Part shown: positions 18,491 through 26,827 of the stretch, piece by piece
Numbering within the stretch: position 1 is the stretch's first letter
How the letters are laid out: every line of letters starts with the position of its first letter
Assembly: GCF_010993975.1 (NCBI RefSeq)
Contig: NZ_JAACZO010000058.1
Coordinates: 62,001 to 126,000, forward strand
From: Halomonas faecis
Lineage (GTDB): Bacteria > Pseudomonadota > Gammaproteobacteria > Pseudomonadales > Halomonadaceae
DNA: 64,000 nucleotides
Direction: 5' to 3'
Program-made: the position numbers and the translations under genes
The notes under the pieces: model-generated
What the model saw: only the letters and a program-made list of their open reading frames with translations
What the model was told of the DNA's origin: nothing
Database searches by the model: none

Positions 18491-19135
18491 TCATGGTAAG
18501 AGTTCTCTCAAATTTTTTATAAGTTCTGGTTTCCCTACACTGAACAACAGTACTTGGGAATTGAGTGGTTGAACGATTATATTATTGTTAGTCTGTATCT
18601 GACCTTTTAAGTCCCCCTCCCAGAATTCAAACAATCTAGCAGTCCCCTCGCGATCTATAGTCTCAGCCTTGGCAGCATTATTGGCATGAAATGCGAAATA
18701 ATCATCGGTGCCTTCATCACCAATATATTCAATCATGGTAAACATTCCGGTTTCGGCGAGTATGATGGAGCCAGATAGTAAACTATCATCATGAGCAAAT
18801 CGCATATACTCTTCTGTCCAGTTTTTACCTGTCAATTTTAGCCGGTTCTCACCGACAGAAAATTCCAGAACTTCCGATTCGCCATCTCCGTAATCAATAT
18901 GTAAGTTATTTTCTTCGATAGTGTAATTGCCGGCTGGAAAAATATCCAACGCACTTTCTTGGGCATAGATATCAATCAATGTTCCATCTTTTTTTACGAT
19001 AAGATAAAGTGTTGAGTCATTATCCGTTTGAGAGATCTCTTTCCAGATACCATGCATCCGTATATCTGACAGAACAGGCTGCGAAAATAAGACAATAGCC
19101 AGCGTCAACAAAGTTATACTGATAGATCTATTCAT
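18491..19135 (-). CDS. Exported GxW-domain protein, AT-rich
   Basis: This 214-residue product has a signal peptide (ISITLLTLAIVLFSQPVLS-DI). The mature protein starts RMHGIWKEI and later has RFAHDDSLLSGSIILAETGMFTMIEY and DLKGQIQTNNNIIVQPL, matching the motif order of the island's other GxW/SLL proteins in more divergent form. It follows the 19143-19937 gene with a 7-nt gap, so the two form an operon. The region is visibly AT-richer than the rest of the window, pointing to transfer. Function is unknown. Confidence 0.65.
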   Translation of the reverse strand: MNRSISITLLTLAIVLFSQPVLSDIRMHGIWKEISQTDNDSTLYLIVKKDGTLIDIYAQESALDIFPAGNYTIEENNLHIDYGDGESEVLEFSVGENRLKLTGKNWTEEYMRFAHDDSLLSGSIILAETGMFTMIEYIGDEGTDDYFAFHANNAAKAETIDREGTARLFEFWEGDLKGQIQTNNNIIVQPLNSQVLLFSVGKPELIKNLRELLP

Positions 19136-19142
19136 TTTTGGT

Positions 19143-19937
19143 TCACTCCCTTAACGTATTTTTAGATAATTTTGCGGCGTTTAGCACCCGTTTTATTTGA
19201 TCGGTGTCGCTTGCACGAAAACTCAGTGCCAGCACGCTTGGGTCAATTGATAAAGCTAGATGCTCACCATTATTTTGAATCATGCCGACCATGTTTTCTT
19301 CAGCCTGATGTATCAGCATCAGTTGATTTTTTGAGTCAATTAGATCAACAATCGTTGCGTTTTTAATACCTAGCAGACCTTCGGCATTGACAGTATCAAA
19401 CGATTCGACTTCACCTGTCGCCACCAAACGAAGCAGTGCCTTGAGAAGGCTGGTGTCTGACGGTAACCGTCTATAATAAAAACCCCCGTCATCATTGGAA
19501 TAATAGACTAAATTATCATCTCTCATCTCGTAAGAGTATTCATAATCCTGAGGTATATGGGATGCCCGAAAAACAACGGTGTCGCAATCGAAAGTCGCTT
19601 GCATTGGCATGAGATCATCACGCTTGGCATCACCACCTGTGGGTATGGTGACGACATTGCCGTTTGGGGATAACCATTCAACATATTCCACGCTTTCAAA
19701 TGGTGTTGTGTCTTCTTCGTCACTGAGATACCAGTAACCAAATACACGCTTATCAACGCATTCGGGAATATGATTTTTATCATATTCACGGTGAACCATA
19801 TTGTCAGGTCTTTCTGGAGGTTGCATCGAAGCGGTATCAGCATTGTGTTGGGGAGGCTGGTCCGGTTTGATATCATCTGCGTGAGTCGTTTGGTTTACGC
19901 CAAAAACGAGCGCGAGTAAAATTGTTAGCATGTTCAT
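19143..19937 (-). CDS. Exported GxW/SLL-domain protein, AT-rich
   Basis: This 264-residue product starts at ATG 19937, which has an AAAAAGG ribosome site six bases upstream; a slightly longer reading is possible. A signal peptide ends near THA-DD. A polar, proline-rich linker leads to CVDKRVFGYWYLSD, a beta-rich part, FYYRRLPSDTSLLKALLRLVATGEVESF, then ENMVGMIQNNGEHLAL. This is the clearest copy of the shared domain along with the one at 14441. It is transcribed towards the other island genes, so the two clusters converge. Confidence 0.68.
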   Translation of the reverse strand: MNMLTILLALVFGVNQTTHADDIKPDQPPQHNADTASMQPPERPDNMVHREYDKNHIPECVDKRVFGYWYLSDEEDTTPFESVEYVEWLSPNGNVVTIPTGGDAKRDDLMPMQATFDCDTVVFRASHIPQDYEYSYEMRDDNLVYYSNDDGGFYYRRLPSDTSLLKALLRLVATGEVESFDTVNAEGLLGIKNATIVDLIDSKNQLMLIHQAEENMVGMIQNNGEHLALSIDPSVLALSFRASDTDQIKRVLNAAKLSKNTLRE

Positions 19938-20306
19938 GAAAGCCTTTTTAAGATATAGGAAATCCAACCGTCGTTACGGCAATATCCCTTCGCCAAATGG
20001 TGCTGTCAAGGTACTGACAATCCCCAAGCCCCCCTGTTGAGCGCCCGAGTCACTCGACTGCCCGAAATCGGCCTGAGGGACGATATTGGAGATGGCTTTT
20101 GGGGTTGTCAGTGGCCTTCTTACGGAAACTGGCAACGGCGGGGCTAGCTGACTTTCGGGTGGGCCGCTCTACTAGGATACAGTTCGATCATACTCGTTCT
20201 CCGGCGCAGGATGAGCGCAGGGATCGCCAGATTTCCTCGGGTGTATCCTCCACTGCCGTTACCACGGCAGGATTCCAACCTGGGACTTTCCACTTAGGAG
20301 GGGGGC
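19938..20306. other. Intergenic stretch at the yicC-side end of the island
   Basis: No intact gene is visible. A plus-strand frame around 20100-20190 reads FLRKLATAGLADFRVGRSTRIQF, faintly like an excisionase-type HTH, but it lacks a ribosome site and continues into nonsense. The stretch separates the AT-rich operon from the recombinase stub. Confidence 0.4.
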
Positions 20307-20585
20307 TCATGCAGTCGCTACCTCGGCATCTCTTTTTAAACGTGCCTTTGGTGCACCGTTGATGGCCGGCTCCACCAGTTCTGCCACCTTGGTCAGGGCC
20401 TCGTTCCGCTCTTCGAAGTAGTCGTGGTGATCATAGACGCCTTCGGTGCCCTTGGGCTTGTGGTTCAGGCAGCGCTCTACGATACGGTCTAGCACCCCAG
20501 CGGCAGTCAGCAGGCTGCGGCAGGTGCGGCGAAGGCCGTGTACGGTGAACTCGGGAATATCGCCCCCCAGGATGATCTGTGGGTT
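20307..20585 (-). pseudogene. Tyrosine recombinase (integrase) C-terminal stub
   Basis: The minus strand encodes about 90 residues with IPEFTVHGLRRTCRSLLTAAG, the H-x-x-R box, and GVYDHHDYFEERNEAL, which carries the catalytic tyrosine region of phage/island integrases. An in-frame TAA sits immediately upstream and the N-terminal two thirds are absent, so it is a remnant. It begins about 20 nt beyond the yicC stop. The 3' end of yicC is a known integration site of mobilizable islands, so this probably marks how the segment entered. Confidence 0.8.
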
Positions 20586-20605
20586 TTAGTGGAGGCCCAT
20601 GAACA

Positions 20606-21487
20606 TCACTCGATATTCTGGATCTGCTCCCTCATCTGCTCGATCAGCACCTTCAGCTCTACCGCGCAGCGCGTGGTGTCGGCGACCACTGATTTGGAAG
20701 AGAGGGTGTTGGCTTCGCGGTTGAGCTCCTGCATCAAAAAGTCCAGGCGGCGCCCCTTGGGACCGGGCTGGCCGAGCTGGCGCTCGACTTCGCTGACGTG
20801 GGCGACCAGGCGGTCGAGCTCCTCGTCGACGTCGGCCTTCTGGGCCAGGAGGGTCAGTTCGGCCTCGAGGCGCTGGGGGTCGAGTTCCGCCTTGACCGTC
20901 TCGAGGCGCTCCAGCAGTTGGGTGCGCTGACGATCGAGAATCTGCGGCATCAGGCGGCGCACCTCGGCGACCTGCTCGCGCACCCCGGCCAGGCGCTCGT
21001 GAATCAGCGCGGCGAGCTTCTCGCCCTCGCGGGCGCGGGCGGCAAGCAGTTCGGCGAGGGCGGCATCGAACAGCGTTTTGGCTTCGGCCTTGACCGTGTC
21101 GAGGTCGGTGCTGCGGGATTCGAGCACACCGGGGTGGTCGAGCAGTGCCAGGGCATCGGGCATGGCTGCTTGGGGCAGGGCGGTGCGCACTTCGCCGAGG
21201 GCGGCGGCCAGGGCGGCGAGGCGTTCTGAATTGACCGTGAGGGTGTCATTGGCGCTTTCTGCTTCGAAGCGCAGGGTGCATTCCACCTTACCGCGGGCCA
21301 GGCGGCTACGCAGGGCCTCGCGAAAGCCGGGTTCCAGGTCGCGCAGCGTTTCGGGCAGGCGGAAATGGGGCTCCAGGTAGCGCTGGTTCACTGAGCGCAG
21401 TTCGAGCTGCAGGCTGCCCCAGCTCGTTTCGCGGCTCAGGCGGGCGAAGGCGGTCATGCTGTGAACGCGGTTGCCGGTGTCGGCCAT
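20606..21487 (-). CDS. yicC: YicC-family protein (putative endoribonuclease)
   Basis: This 293-residue protein starts at ATG 21487 ([17 protein letters not shown]), the standard YicC opening, and ends with the conserved [11 protein letters not shown]. The middle is helical, with [22 protein letters not shown], and it has the conserved [22 protein letters not shown] stretch. YicC proteins are linked to stress survival and to RNA cleavage. It is divergent from rph. The gene appears intact although a recombinase remnant abuts its 3' end. Confidence 0.95.
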   Translation of the reverse strand: MADTGNRVHSMTAFARLSRETSWGSLQLELRSVNQRYLEPHFRLPETLRDLEPGFREALRSRLARGKVECTLRFEAESANDTLTVNSERLAALAAALGEVRTALPQAAMPDALALLDHPGVLESRSTDLDTVKAEAKTLFDAALAELLAARAREGEKLAALIHERLAGVREQVAEVRRLMPQILDRQRTQLLERLETVKAELDPQRLEAELTLLAQKADVDEELDRLVAHVSEVERQLGQPGPKGRRLDFLMQELNREANTLSSKSVVADTTRCAVELKVLIEQMREQIQNIE

Positions 21488-21626
21488 TGGCCTACTCCTC
21501 AACAGGCGATGCGGGCCGCCGTCGGCGGCCCAGGGTCGGGTCCGAGGCGGCAGTGTAACCGATTCCTGCCGCCAACCGTGTAGAATGGCGCCCTCATTCC
21601 GAGCGAATAACGAGCAGAGAGGAACT

Positions 21627-22364
21627 ATGGCAGCCGACGTCAAGCGTCCCAGTGGGCGAGCGCCCAACCAGCCCCGCGAGATTCGCCTGACCCGCGACTA
21701 CACGCGCCACGCCGAAGGCTCCGTACTGGTGGAATTCGGCGATACCAAGGTGCTGTGCAATGCCAGCGTGGAAGCCGGCGTACCACGTTGGTTGCGCGGT
21801 AAGGGTCGGGGTTGGGTGACCGCCGAGTACGGTATGCTGCCCCGTGCCACCCATACCCGCGGTGGCCGCGAAGCGACCCGCGGCAAGCAGGGCGGTCGCA
21901 CGCTGGAGATCCAGCGTTTGATCGGCCGGTCGCTGCGGGCCGCGGTGAATCTCAAGAAGCTCGGTGAGTACACTATCACCGTGGATTGCGACGTCATCCA
22001 GGCCGACGGCGGTACCCGCACCGCCTCGATCACCGGTGGCTGCGTGGCGCTGGTCGACGCCATTCGCTACCTGCAGCGCGAGAAGTTGATCAAGGGCGAC
22101 CCTTTCGTGCAACTGATCAGCTCGGTGTCGGTGGGGCTCTTCAAGGGTGTTCCGGTGGTCGACCTGGACTACCCCGAGGACTCGAGCGCCGATACCGACA
22201 TGAACGTGGTCATGGCCGAGTCGGGCGGCCTGATCGAGGTGCAGGGCACCGCCGAGGCGGGAACCTTCTCCCGCGAGGCGCTTAACGCCATGCTCGATCT
22301 GGCGGAAAAGGCGGGCGGCGAACTCTTCGACCATCAGCGCGAGGCGCTGGGAATCCGCCGCTGA
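21627..22364 (+). CDS. rph: Ribonuclease PH
   Basis: This 245-residue product begins at ATG 21627 with an AGAGAGGA ribosome site. It shows the RNase PH signature: [28 protein letters not shown] at the start, [18 protein letters not shown], and [19 protein letters not shown] with the phosphate-binding residues. It trims tRNA 3' ends phosphorolytically as a hexameric ring. A TAGAAT near 21581 could be its -10 box. It is divergent from yicC and convergent with crc. Confidence 0.97.
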   Translation: MAADVKRPSGRAPNQPREIRLTRDYTRHAEGSVLVEFGDTKVLCNASVEAGVPRWLRGKGRGWVTAEYGMLPRATHTRGGREATRGKQGGRTLEIQRLIGRSLRAAVNLKKLGEYTITVDCDVIQADGGTRTASITGGCVALVDAIRYLQREKLIKGDPFVQLISSVSVGLFKGVPVVDLDYPEDSSADTDMNVVMAESGGLIEVQGTAEAGTFSREALNAMLDLAEKAGGELFDHQREALGIRR

Positions 22365-22455
22365 GAGCGCATTTCCAACCGTTGGGTGAGATGAGCGCCG
22401 GGAAAGCTCATCTCTCTGCCTGGTTGTGAATGAAGCGTTGACTCTCCCTTCCCTT

Positions 22456-22494
22456 AACGCATCGCGCCGGCACTTTGTGCCGGCGCGATGCGTT
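22456..22494. terminator. Perfect 18-bp stem hairpin between rph and crc
   Basis: Bases 22456-22473 and 22477-22494 are exact reverse complements around a TTT loop. There is no T-run on either side. It lies between two converging genes and probably acts as a bidirectional terminator or mRNA 3'-end stabiliser. Confidence 0.7.
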
Positions 22495-22528
22495 CCGGCG
22501 GGGCCGGAACGGCGACGAAGGGAGGTCG

Positions 22529-23296
22529 TTACAGCTCCAGGTCGTACTCCACGATCAGCGGCGCGAACTCCGAGAAGGTGGCATCGGTGTCGATCCAGGC
22601 GTCCACCACGTGGCGGCGGAAGTTGGGCCCGACGATCTGGTAGTCGATGCGCCAGCCCTCCTGGCGGGAACGCGGCACCTCCTGGTCGAGTTTGGGCCAC
22701 CAAGTGTACTCGCCGGCATCGCGGTTGACTTCGCGGAAGGTGTCGATGAAGCCGGTGGGGCCGAACACCTGGTCCATCCAGGCGCGCTCCTCCGGCGTGA
22801 AGCCGGGCGTGGTCTGGTTGTCGGCCCAGTTGGCCAGGTCGATGGTCTTGTGGGCGATGTGCCAGGTACCGCAGATGATGTATTCGCGCCGCTTGCGCGC
22901 CATCTTGCTCAGGTACTCCTGGTACTGCGTCATGAAGGCCTGCTTGGCGGCATAGTCGCTGCCGTCGGGCATCAGGAAGCTGGCAATGCTGAAGCGGTCG
23001 TAATCGGCCTGCAGGAAGCGTGCCTCGTGATCGCACTGCGGAAAGCCCAGTCCGTACATGATGGCCTTGGGAATCTTTCGGCAGTAGAGGCCGACCCCGG
23101 AGAAACCGTCCTCCTCGGCATCCAGGAAGTAGCCCTCGTAGCCTTCGGGGTAGAGGATGTCGTCGTCGAGTTCGAAGCTCTTGGCCTTGAGATTCTGCAC
23201 GCAGACGACATCGGCGTCCTGGCCGGCCAGCCAGTCGAGGAAGCCGCGGTCGACCGCCTCGCGGATGCCGTTGACATTGATGGTGGCAATTTTCAT
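22529..23296 (-). CDS. crc: Crc-like catabolite repression control protein (ExoIII fold, catalytic residues lost)
   Basis: This 255-residue protein has the exonuclease III/APE fold (MKIATINVNGIREAVDRG, RKRREYIICGTWHIAHKTID, RIDYQIVGP, APLIVEYD), but the catalytic positions are changed. The metal-binding Glu of the usual QExK motif is Asn (VQNLK), the GDxN loop reads GTWH, and the final DH pair reads EF. Pseudomonas Crc lacks catalytic residues in the same way, has a very similar RKRREYI...AH segment and lies next to pyrE near rph, as here. Crc works with Hfq to repress translation of catabolic mRNAs. Automated labels may say exodeoxyribonuclease III. Confidence 0.85.
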   Translation of the reverse strand: MKIATINVNGIREAVDRGFLDWLAGQDADVVCVQNLKAKSFELDDDILYPEGYEGYFLDAEEDGFSGVGLYCRKIPKAIMYGLGFPQCDHEARFLQADYDRFSIASFLMPDGSDYAAKQAFMTQYQEYLSKMARKRREYIICGTWHIAHKTIDLANWADNQTTPGFTPEERAWMDQVFGPTGFIDTFREVNRDAGEYTWWPKLDQEVPRSRQEGWRIDYQIVGPNFRRHVVDAWIDTDATFSEFAPLIVEYDLEL

Positions 23297-23432
23297 ACAT
23301 GGTCCCTTTGACGTCGCGCGTGTATGATACCCGACGTTTGGGTAAATGGCCCGTCGCGATAGACATGATATAGGGCTTGGGACGCGCTGTCGGTCCCTGG
23401 CCGAACCCGGTTGAGGCATCAGGAGAGGAACC

Positions 23433-24119
23433 TTGGCGGCGAGCATGCAGGCATACCAGCGCGAGTTCATCGAGTTCGCCATCGAGCAAGGGGTGCTGCG
23501 CTTCGGTGAATTCACCCTCAAGTCGGGCCGCGCCAGCCCCTACTTCTTCAATGCCGGACTGTTCAAGACCGGTGCGGCCCTGGCGCGGCTGGGGCGCTTC
23601 TACGCCCAGGCGCTCGCCGAGCGCGCTCCCGATTTCGACGTGCTCTTCGGCCCCGCCTACAAAGGCATTCCCCTGGCGGCGACCACCGCCGTGGCGTTGG
23701 CCGATCACCACGGCCGCGACCTGCCCTACGCCTTCAACCGCAAGGAAGCCAAGGATCACGGCGAAGGCGGCAACATCGTCGGCGCCCCGCTTGCCGGGCG
23801 CATCCTGATCATCGACGACGTCATCACCGCCGGCACCGCCATCCGCGAGGTGATGGAATTGATCGAGGCCGCCGGCGCCGAGGCTGCCGGGGTGGTGATC
23901 GCCCTGGATCGCCAGGAGCGTGGCCAGGCTGACAGTGAAGCACAAGGCCTGAGCGCCATCCAGGAGGTCGAGGCGCGCTACGGCATGCCGGTGGTCAGCA
24001 TCGTCACCCTGGACATGGTGCTCGCCTATCTCGAGGAGCGGGGCGGCGACGCCTTTCTGGCTCACGCCCAGGCGATCCGCGACTACCGCGCGCGCTACGG
24101 GGTGGCGGCAACCGGATGA
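23433..24119 (+). CDS. pyrE: Orotate phosphoribosyltransferase
   Basis: This 228-residue product (TTG start at 23433 with an AGGAGAGGA ribosome site; an ATG lies four codons in) has [27 protein letters not shown], a flexible loop [10 protein letters not shown], and the PRPP motif [13 protein letters not shown]. It joins orotate to PRPP to make OMP in pyrimidine synthesis, as a cytoplasmic dimer. It is divergent from crc, as in Pseudomonas, and trmL follows 9 nt later. Confidence 0.97.
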   Translation: MAASMQAYQREFIEFAIEQGVLRFGEFTLKSGRASPYFFNAGLFKTGAALARLGRFYAQALAERAPDFDVLFGPAYKGIPLAATTAVALADHHGRDLPYAFNRKEAKDHGEGGNIVGAPLAGRILIIDDVITAGTAIREVMELIEAAGAEAAGVVIALDRQERGQADSEAQGLSAIQEVEARYGMPVVSIVTLDMVLAYLEERGGDAFLAHAQAIRDYRARYGVAATG

Positions 24120-24128
24120 GCGGTCGTC

Positions 24129-24629
24129 ATGCTCGATGTCGTTCTCTACCAGCCCGAGATTCCACCCAACACCGGTAACCTGATCCGGCTGTGCGCCAAC
24201 ACCGGTTTTCGCCTGCACTTGATCGAGCCGCTGGGCTTCGTGCTCGACGACAAGCGCCTGCGTCGTGCCGGGCTCGACTACCATGAGTGGGCGGCCGTGC
24301 GCGTGCATCGCGACTGGACGGGGTATCTCGAGGCGGTGGCGCCCGAGCGGGTCTTCGTGGTATCGACTCGTGGTCGTGCTGGCTATCACGAACCGAGCTA
24401 TCGTCCCGGAGACGCCCTGGTGCTCGGCCCCGAGACCCGCGGCCTGCCTCAGGCGATGCTCGATGCGCTACCCGAAGCGCAGCGCCTGCGCATCCCCATG
24501 CGTCCCGAGAGCCGTAGCCTCAACCTCTCCAATGCCGCAGCGGTGCTGGTCTATGAAGCCTGGCGTCAGCTCGGCTTTCCTGGGGCAGGCCAACCTGGCG
24601 CCAATCTGCCCGACGGTGCCAAGGAGTAA
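24129..24629 (+). CDS. trmL: tRNA (cytidine/uridine-34-2'-O)-methyltransferase TrmL
   Basis: This 166-residue SPOUT methyltransferase begins [25 protein letters not shown]. Its C-terminal knot shows LGPETRGLP and [19 protein letters not shown], the SAM-binding and dimer elements of TrmL. It methylates the wobble ribose in two tRNA-Leu species. The spacing from pyrE (9 nt) and to rep (3 nt) suggests cotranscription. Confidence 0.95.
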   Translation: MLDVVLYQPEIPPNTGNLIRLCANTGFRLHLIEPLGFVLDDKRLRRAGLDYHEWAAVRVHRDWTGYLEAVAPERVFVVSTRGRAGYHEPSYRPGDALVLGPETRGLPQAMLDALPEAQRLRIPMRPESRSLNLSNAAAVLVYEAWRQLGFPGAGQPGANLPDGAKE

Positions 24630-24632
24630 GCG

Positions 24633-26699
24633 ATGTCGATCCAAAAGCGCCTGACCCAGCTCAACCCTCGCCAGCAGGAAGCGGTGCGCTACATCGACGG
24701 CCCCTGCCTGGTGCTGGCCGGCGCCGGTTCCGGCAAGACCAGCGTGATCACCACCAAGATCGCCTACCTGGTACAGGCGTGCGGGATGAGCGCCCGACGC
24801 ATCGCCGCGGTGACCTTCACCAACAAGGCCGCCCGCGAAATGAAGGAACGGGTGGGACAGATGCTCAAAGGCAAGGAGGGGCACGGGCTGACCGTCTCCA
24901 CCTTCCACACCCTGGGGCTCAACATCATCCGCCGTGAGCTTCAGGCGCTGGGCTATCGTCCCGGCTTCTCGCTGTTCGACCCCGAGGACGCCAAGGCGCT
25001 GCTGCGCGACCTGATGCACAAGGACGCCCAGGTGGATGCCGAGGTGATCAACCGGGTGCAGCACCGCATATCGGCCTGGAAGAACGATCTCGTGCTGCCC
25101 GGCGAGGCGCTCTCCCACGCCGCCGACCAAGACGAGTTGTTCGCCGCCCGCGCCTACGAGGCCTACGTGCGCCACCTCAAGGCGTACAACGCCGTGGACT
25201 TCGATGACCTGATCCTGCTGCCCGTGGTGCTGCTACGCGACGATCCCGATGCCCTGGCGCGCTGGCGCAAGCGGATCCACTACATGCTGGTGGACGAGTA
25301 CCAGGACACCAACGTCAGCCAGTACCAACTGGTCAAGCTGCTGATGGGCGAGCGAGCCACTTTCACGGTGGTGGGCGACGACGACCAGTCGATCTACGCC
25401 TGGCGCGGAGCTCGCCCCGAGAACCTGGTGACCCTGGGCGAGGACTTCCCGCGCCTCAACGTCATCAAGCTGGAGCAGAACTATCGTTCGACGCAACTGA
25501 TACTACGCGCCGCCAATACGCTGATCGCCAACAACCCCCACGTCTACGACAAGACCCTGTGGTCGGAGATGGGGGAGGGCGCGGCGATCCGCGTGGTGGT
25601 CAATCGTCACGAGGAAGCCGAGGCCGAGCGGGTGGCCAGCGAGATATTGACCCGGCGCATCAAGGAGCGGGCCGAGTGGCGCGACTTCGCGGTTCTCTAC
25701 CGCGGCAACTTCCAGGCCCGGTTGCTGGAGCTCAAGCTGCAGCACTACCAGATTCCCTACAAGCTCTCCGGCGGCACCTCCTTCTTCTCGCGGGGCGAGA
25801 TCAAGGACGCCATGGCCTACCTGCGCTTGCTGATCAACCCCGCCGATGACAACGCTTTCCTGCGCATCGTCAACGTGCCGCGCCGTGAGATCGGTCCCGG
25901 CACGCTCGAGAAACTCGCCAACTACGCCACCGAGCGGGGCGGCTCGCTATTCGCCGCCTGTCACGAACTGGGGCTCGAACAGGTTCTGCCCACTCGCGCC
26001 GTGGAGCGCCTGGGGCGGTTCACCCACTTCATCGACGGGGTGCGCCGGCGCATGGATGGTGGCGATGCCCTAGCGGCGATCCGTGACATGCTGCGCGACA
26101 TGGACTACGAGGCGTGGCTCTACCAGAACGCCAGTGCGCCGACCATCGCCGAACGGCGCATGGCCAACGTCTGGACGCTGATCGACCAGCTCGAGAAGTC
26201 GATGCAGGCGGCCCCTGAAGACGCGAGCCACGATGATGCCTCGGCCTCCGATGAGACCGAGACCGACAGCGTGGAGGCGGCCATCTCGCGGCTGGTGCTG
26301 CGCGACATCCTCGAGCAACAAGCCGAGGAGGATGACTCCGATCGCGTGCAACTGCTCACCATGCACGCCGCCAAGGGGTTGGAGTTTCCCCATGTCTACG
26401 TGATGGGCCTCGAGGAGGAGTTGCTGCCGCACCGTAACGCCGTCGAGGCGGGTACCGTGGAGGAGGAGCGCCGCCTGGCCTACGTGGGCATCACCCGCGC
26501 GCGGCGCACCCTGACCCTGACCCTGGCCCGCCAGCGCAAGGCCTACGGTGAGCTGATGGATTGCGTGCCGAGCCGTTTCCTCGACGAGCTGCCGGAGGCG
26601 GATCTGGAGTGGGAGGGTCGCGCCGACAAGGAAGACCCGGACAAGAAGCAGGCGCGTGGCCAGGATGCCATTGCCGGGCTGCGTTCGTTGTTGGGATAA
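24633..26699 (+). CDS. rep: ATP-dependent DNA helicase Rep
   Basis: This 688-residue superfamily-1A helicase is close to the usual Rep length. It has the Q motif LNPRQQEAV, Walker A GAGSGKT, LVDEYQDTN (Walker B), GDDDQSIYAWRGA, and late motifs YVGITRARRTL. It moves 3'-5' on DNA, clears proteins ahead of forks and helps restart them. A Glu/Asp-rich insert near residues 525-560 is probably a variable surface loop. Its stop codon is followed after 4 nt by an eight-copy heptamer array. Confidence 0.95.
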   Translation: MSIQKRLTQLNPRQQEAVRYIDGPCLVLAGAGSGKTSVITTKIAYLVQACGMSARRIAAVTFTNKAAREMKERVGQMLKGKEGHGLTVSTFHTLGLNIIRRELQALGYRPGFSLFDPEDAKALLRDLMHKDAQVDAEVINRVQHRISAWKNDLVLPGEALSHAADQDELFAARAYEAYVRHLKAYNAVDFDDLILLPVVLLRDDPDALARWRKRIHYMLVDEYQDTNVSQYQLVKLLMGERATFTVVGDDDQSIYAWRGARPENLVTLGEDFPRLNVIKLEQNYRSTQLILRAANTLIANNPHVYDKTLWSEMGEGAAIRVVVNRHEEAEAERVASEILTRRIKERAEWRDFAVLYRGNFQARLLELKLQHYQIPYKLSGGTSFFSRGEIKDAMAYLRLLINPADDNAFLRIVNVPRREIGPGTLEKLANYATERGGSLFAACHELGLEQVLPTRAVERLGRFTHFIDGVRRRMDGGDALAAIRDMLRDMDYEAWLYQNASAPTIAERRMANVWTLIDQLEKSMQAAPEDASHDDASASDETETDSVEAAISRLVLRDILEQQAEEDDSDRVQLLTMHAAKGLEFPHVYVMGLEEELLPHRNAVEAGTVEEERRLAYVGITRARRTLTLTLARQRKAYGELMDCVPSRFLDELPEADLEWEGRADKEDPDKKQARGQDAIAGLRSLLG

Positions 26700-26703
26700 C
26701 CCC

Positions 26704-26759
26704 GGCTGCGGGCTGCGGGCTGCGGGCTGCGGGCTGCGGGCTGCGGGCTGCGGGCTGCG
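26704..26759. repeat. Eight-copy heptamer array after rep
   Basis: Exactly eight perfect copies of GGCTGCG occupy 56 bp, starting 4 nt after the rep stop. The reverse complement contains GCCCGCA, a variant unit also found in the array next to recG. It lies between convergent rep and the cytochrome gene. Confidence 0.95.
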
Positions 26760-26769
26760 CGGAAACGCG

Positions 26770-26793
26770 AAGGGGCGCCGGATGGCGCCCCTT
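26770..26793. terminator. Hairpin between rep and the cytochrome gene
   Basis: A 10-bp GC-rich stem (AAGGGGCGCC paired with GGCGCCCCTT) encloses a 4-nt loop. It has no strong T-run in either direction. Its place between convergent genes suggests termination on both strands. Confidence 0.65.
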
Positions 26794-26827
26794 GCTCATG
26801 CTGAGTGGCTTGGTTTGAACCCAGGCT

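Noticed and set aside
20262..20300. tRNA-like T-arm on the minus strand near the recombinase stub
   Set aside because: The GGTTGGAATCC resembles a T-arm, but no cloverleaf can be built around it.
22529..23296. Active exodeoxyribonuclease III
   Set aside because: Key catalytic residues are missing and context matches crc.
21594..24389. Long minus-strand open frame of about 930 codons across rph, crc and pyrE
   Set aside because: It is a high-GC shadow of well-identified genes and has no domain.
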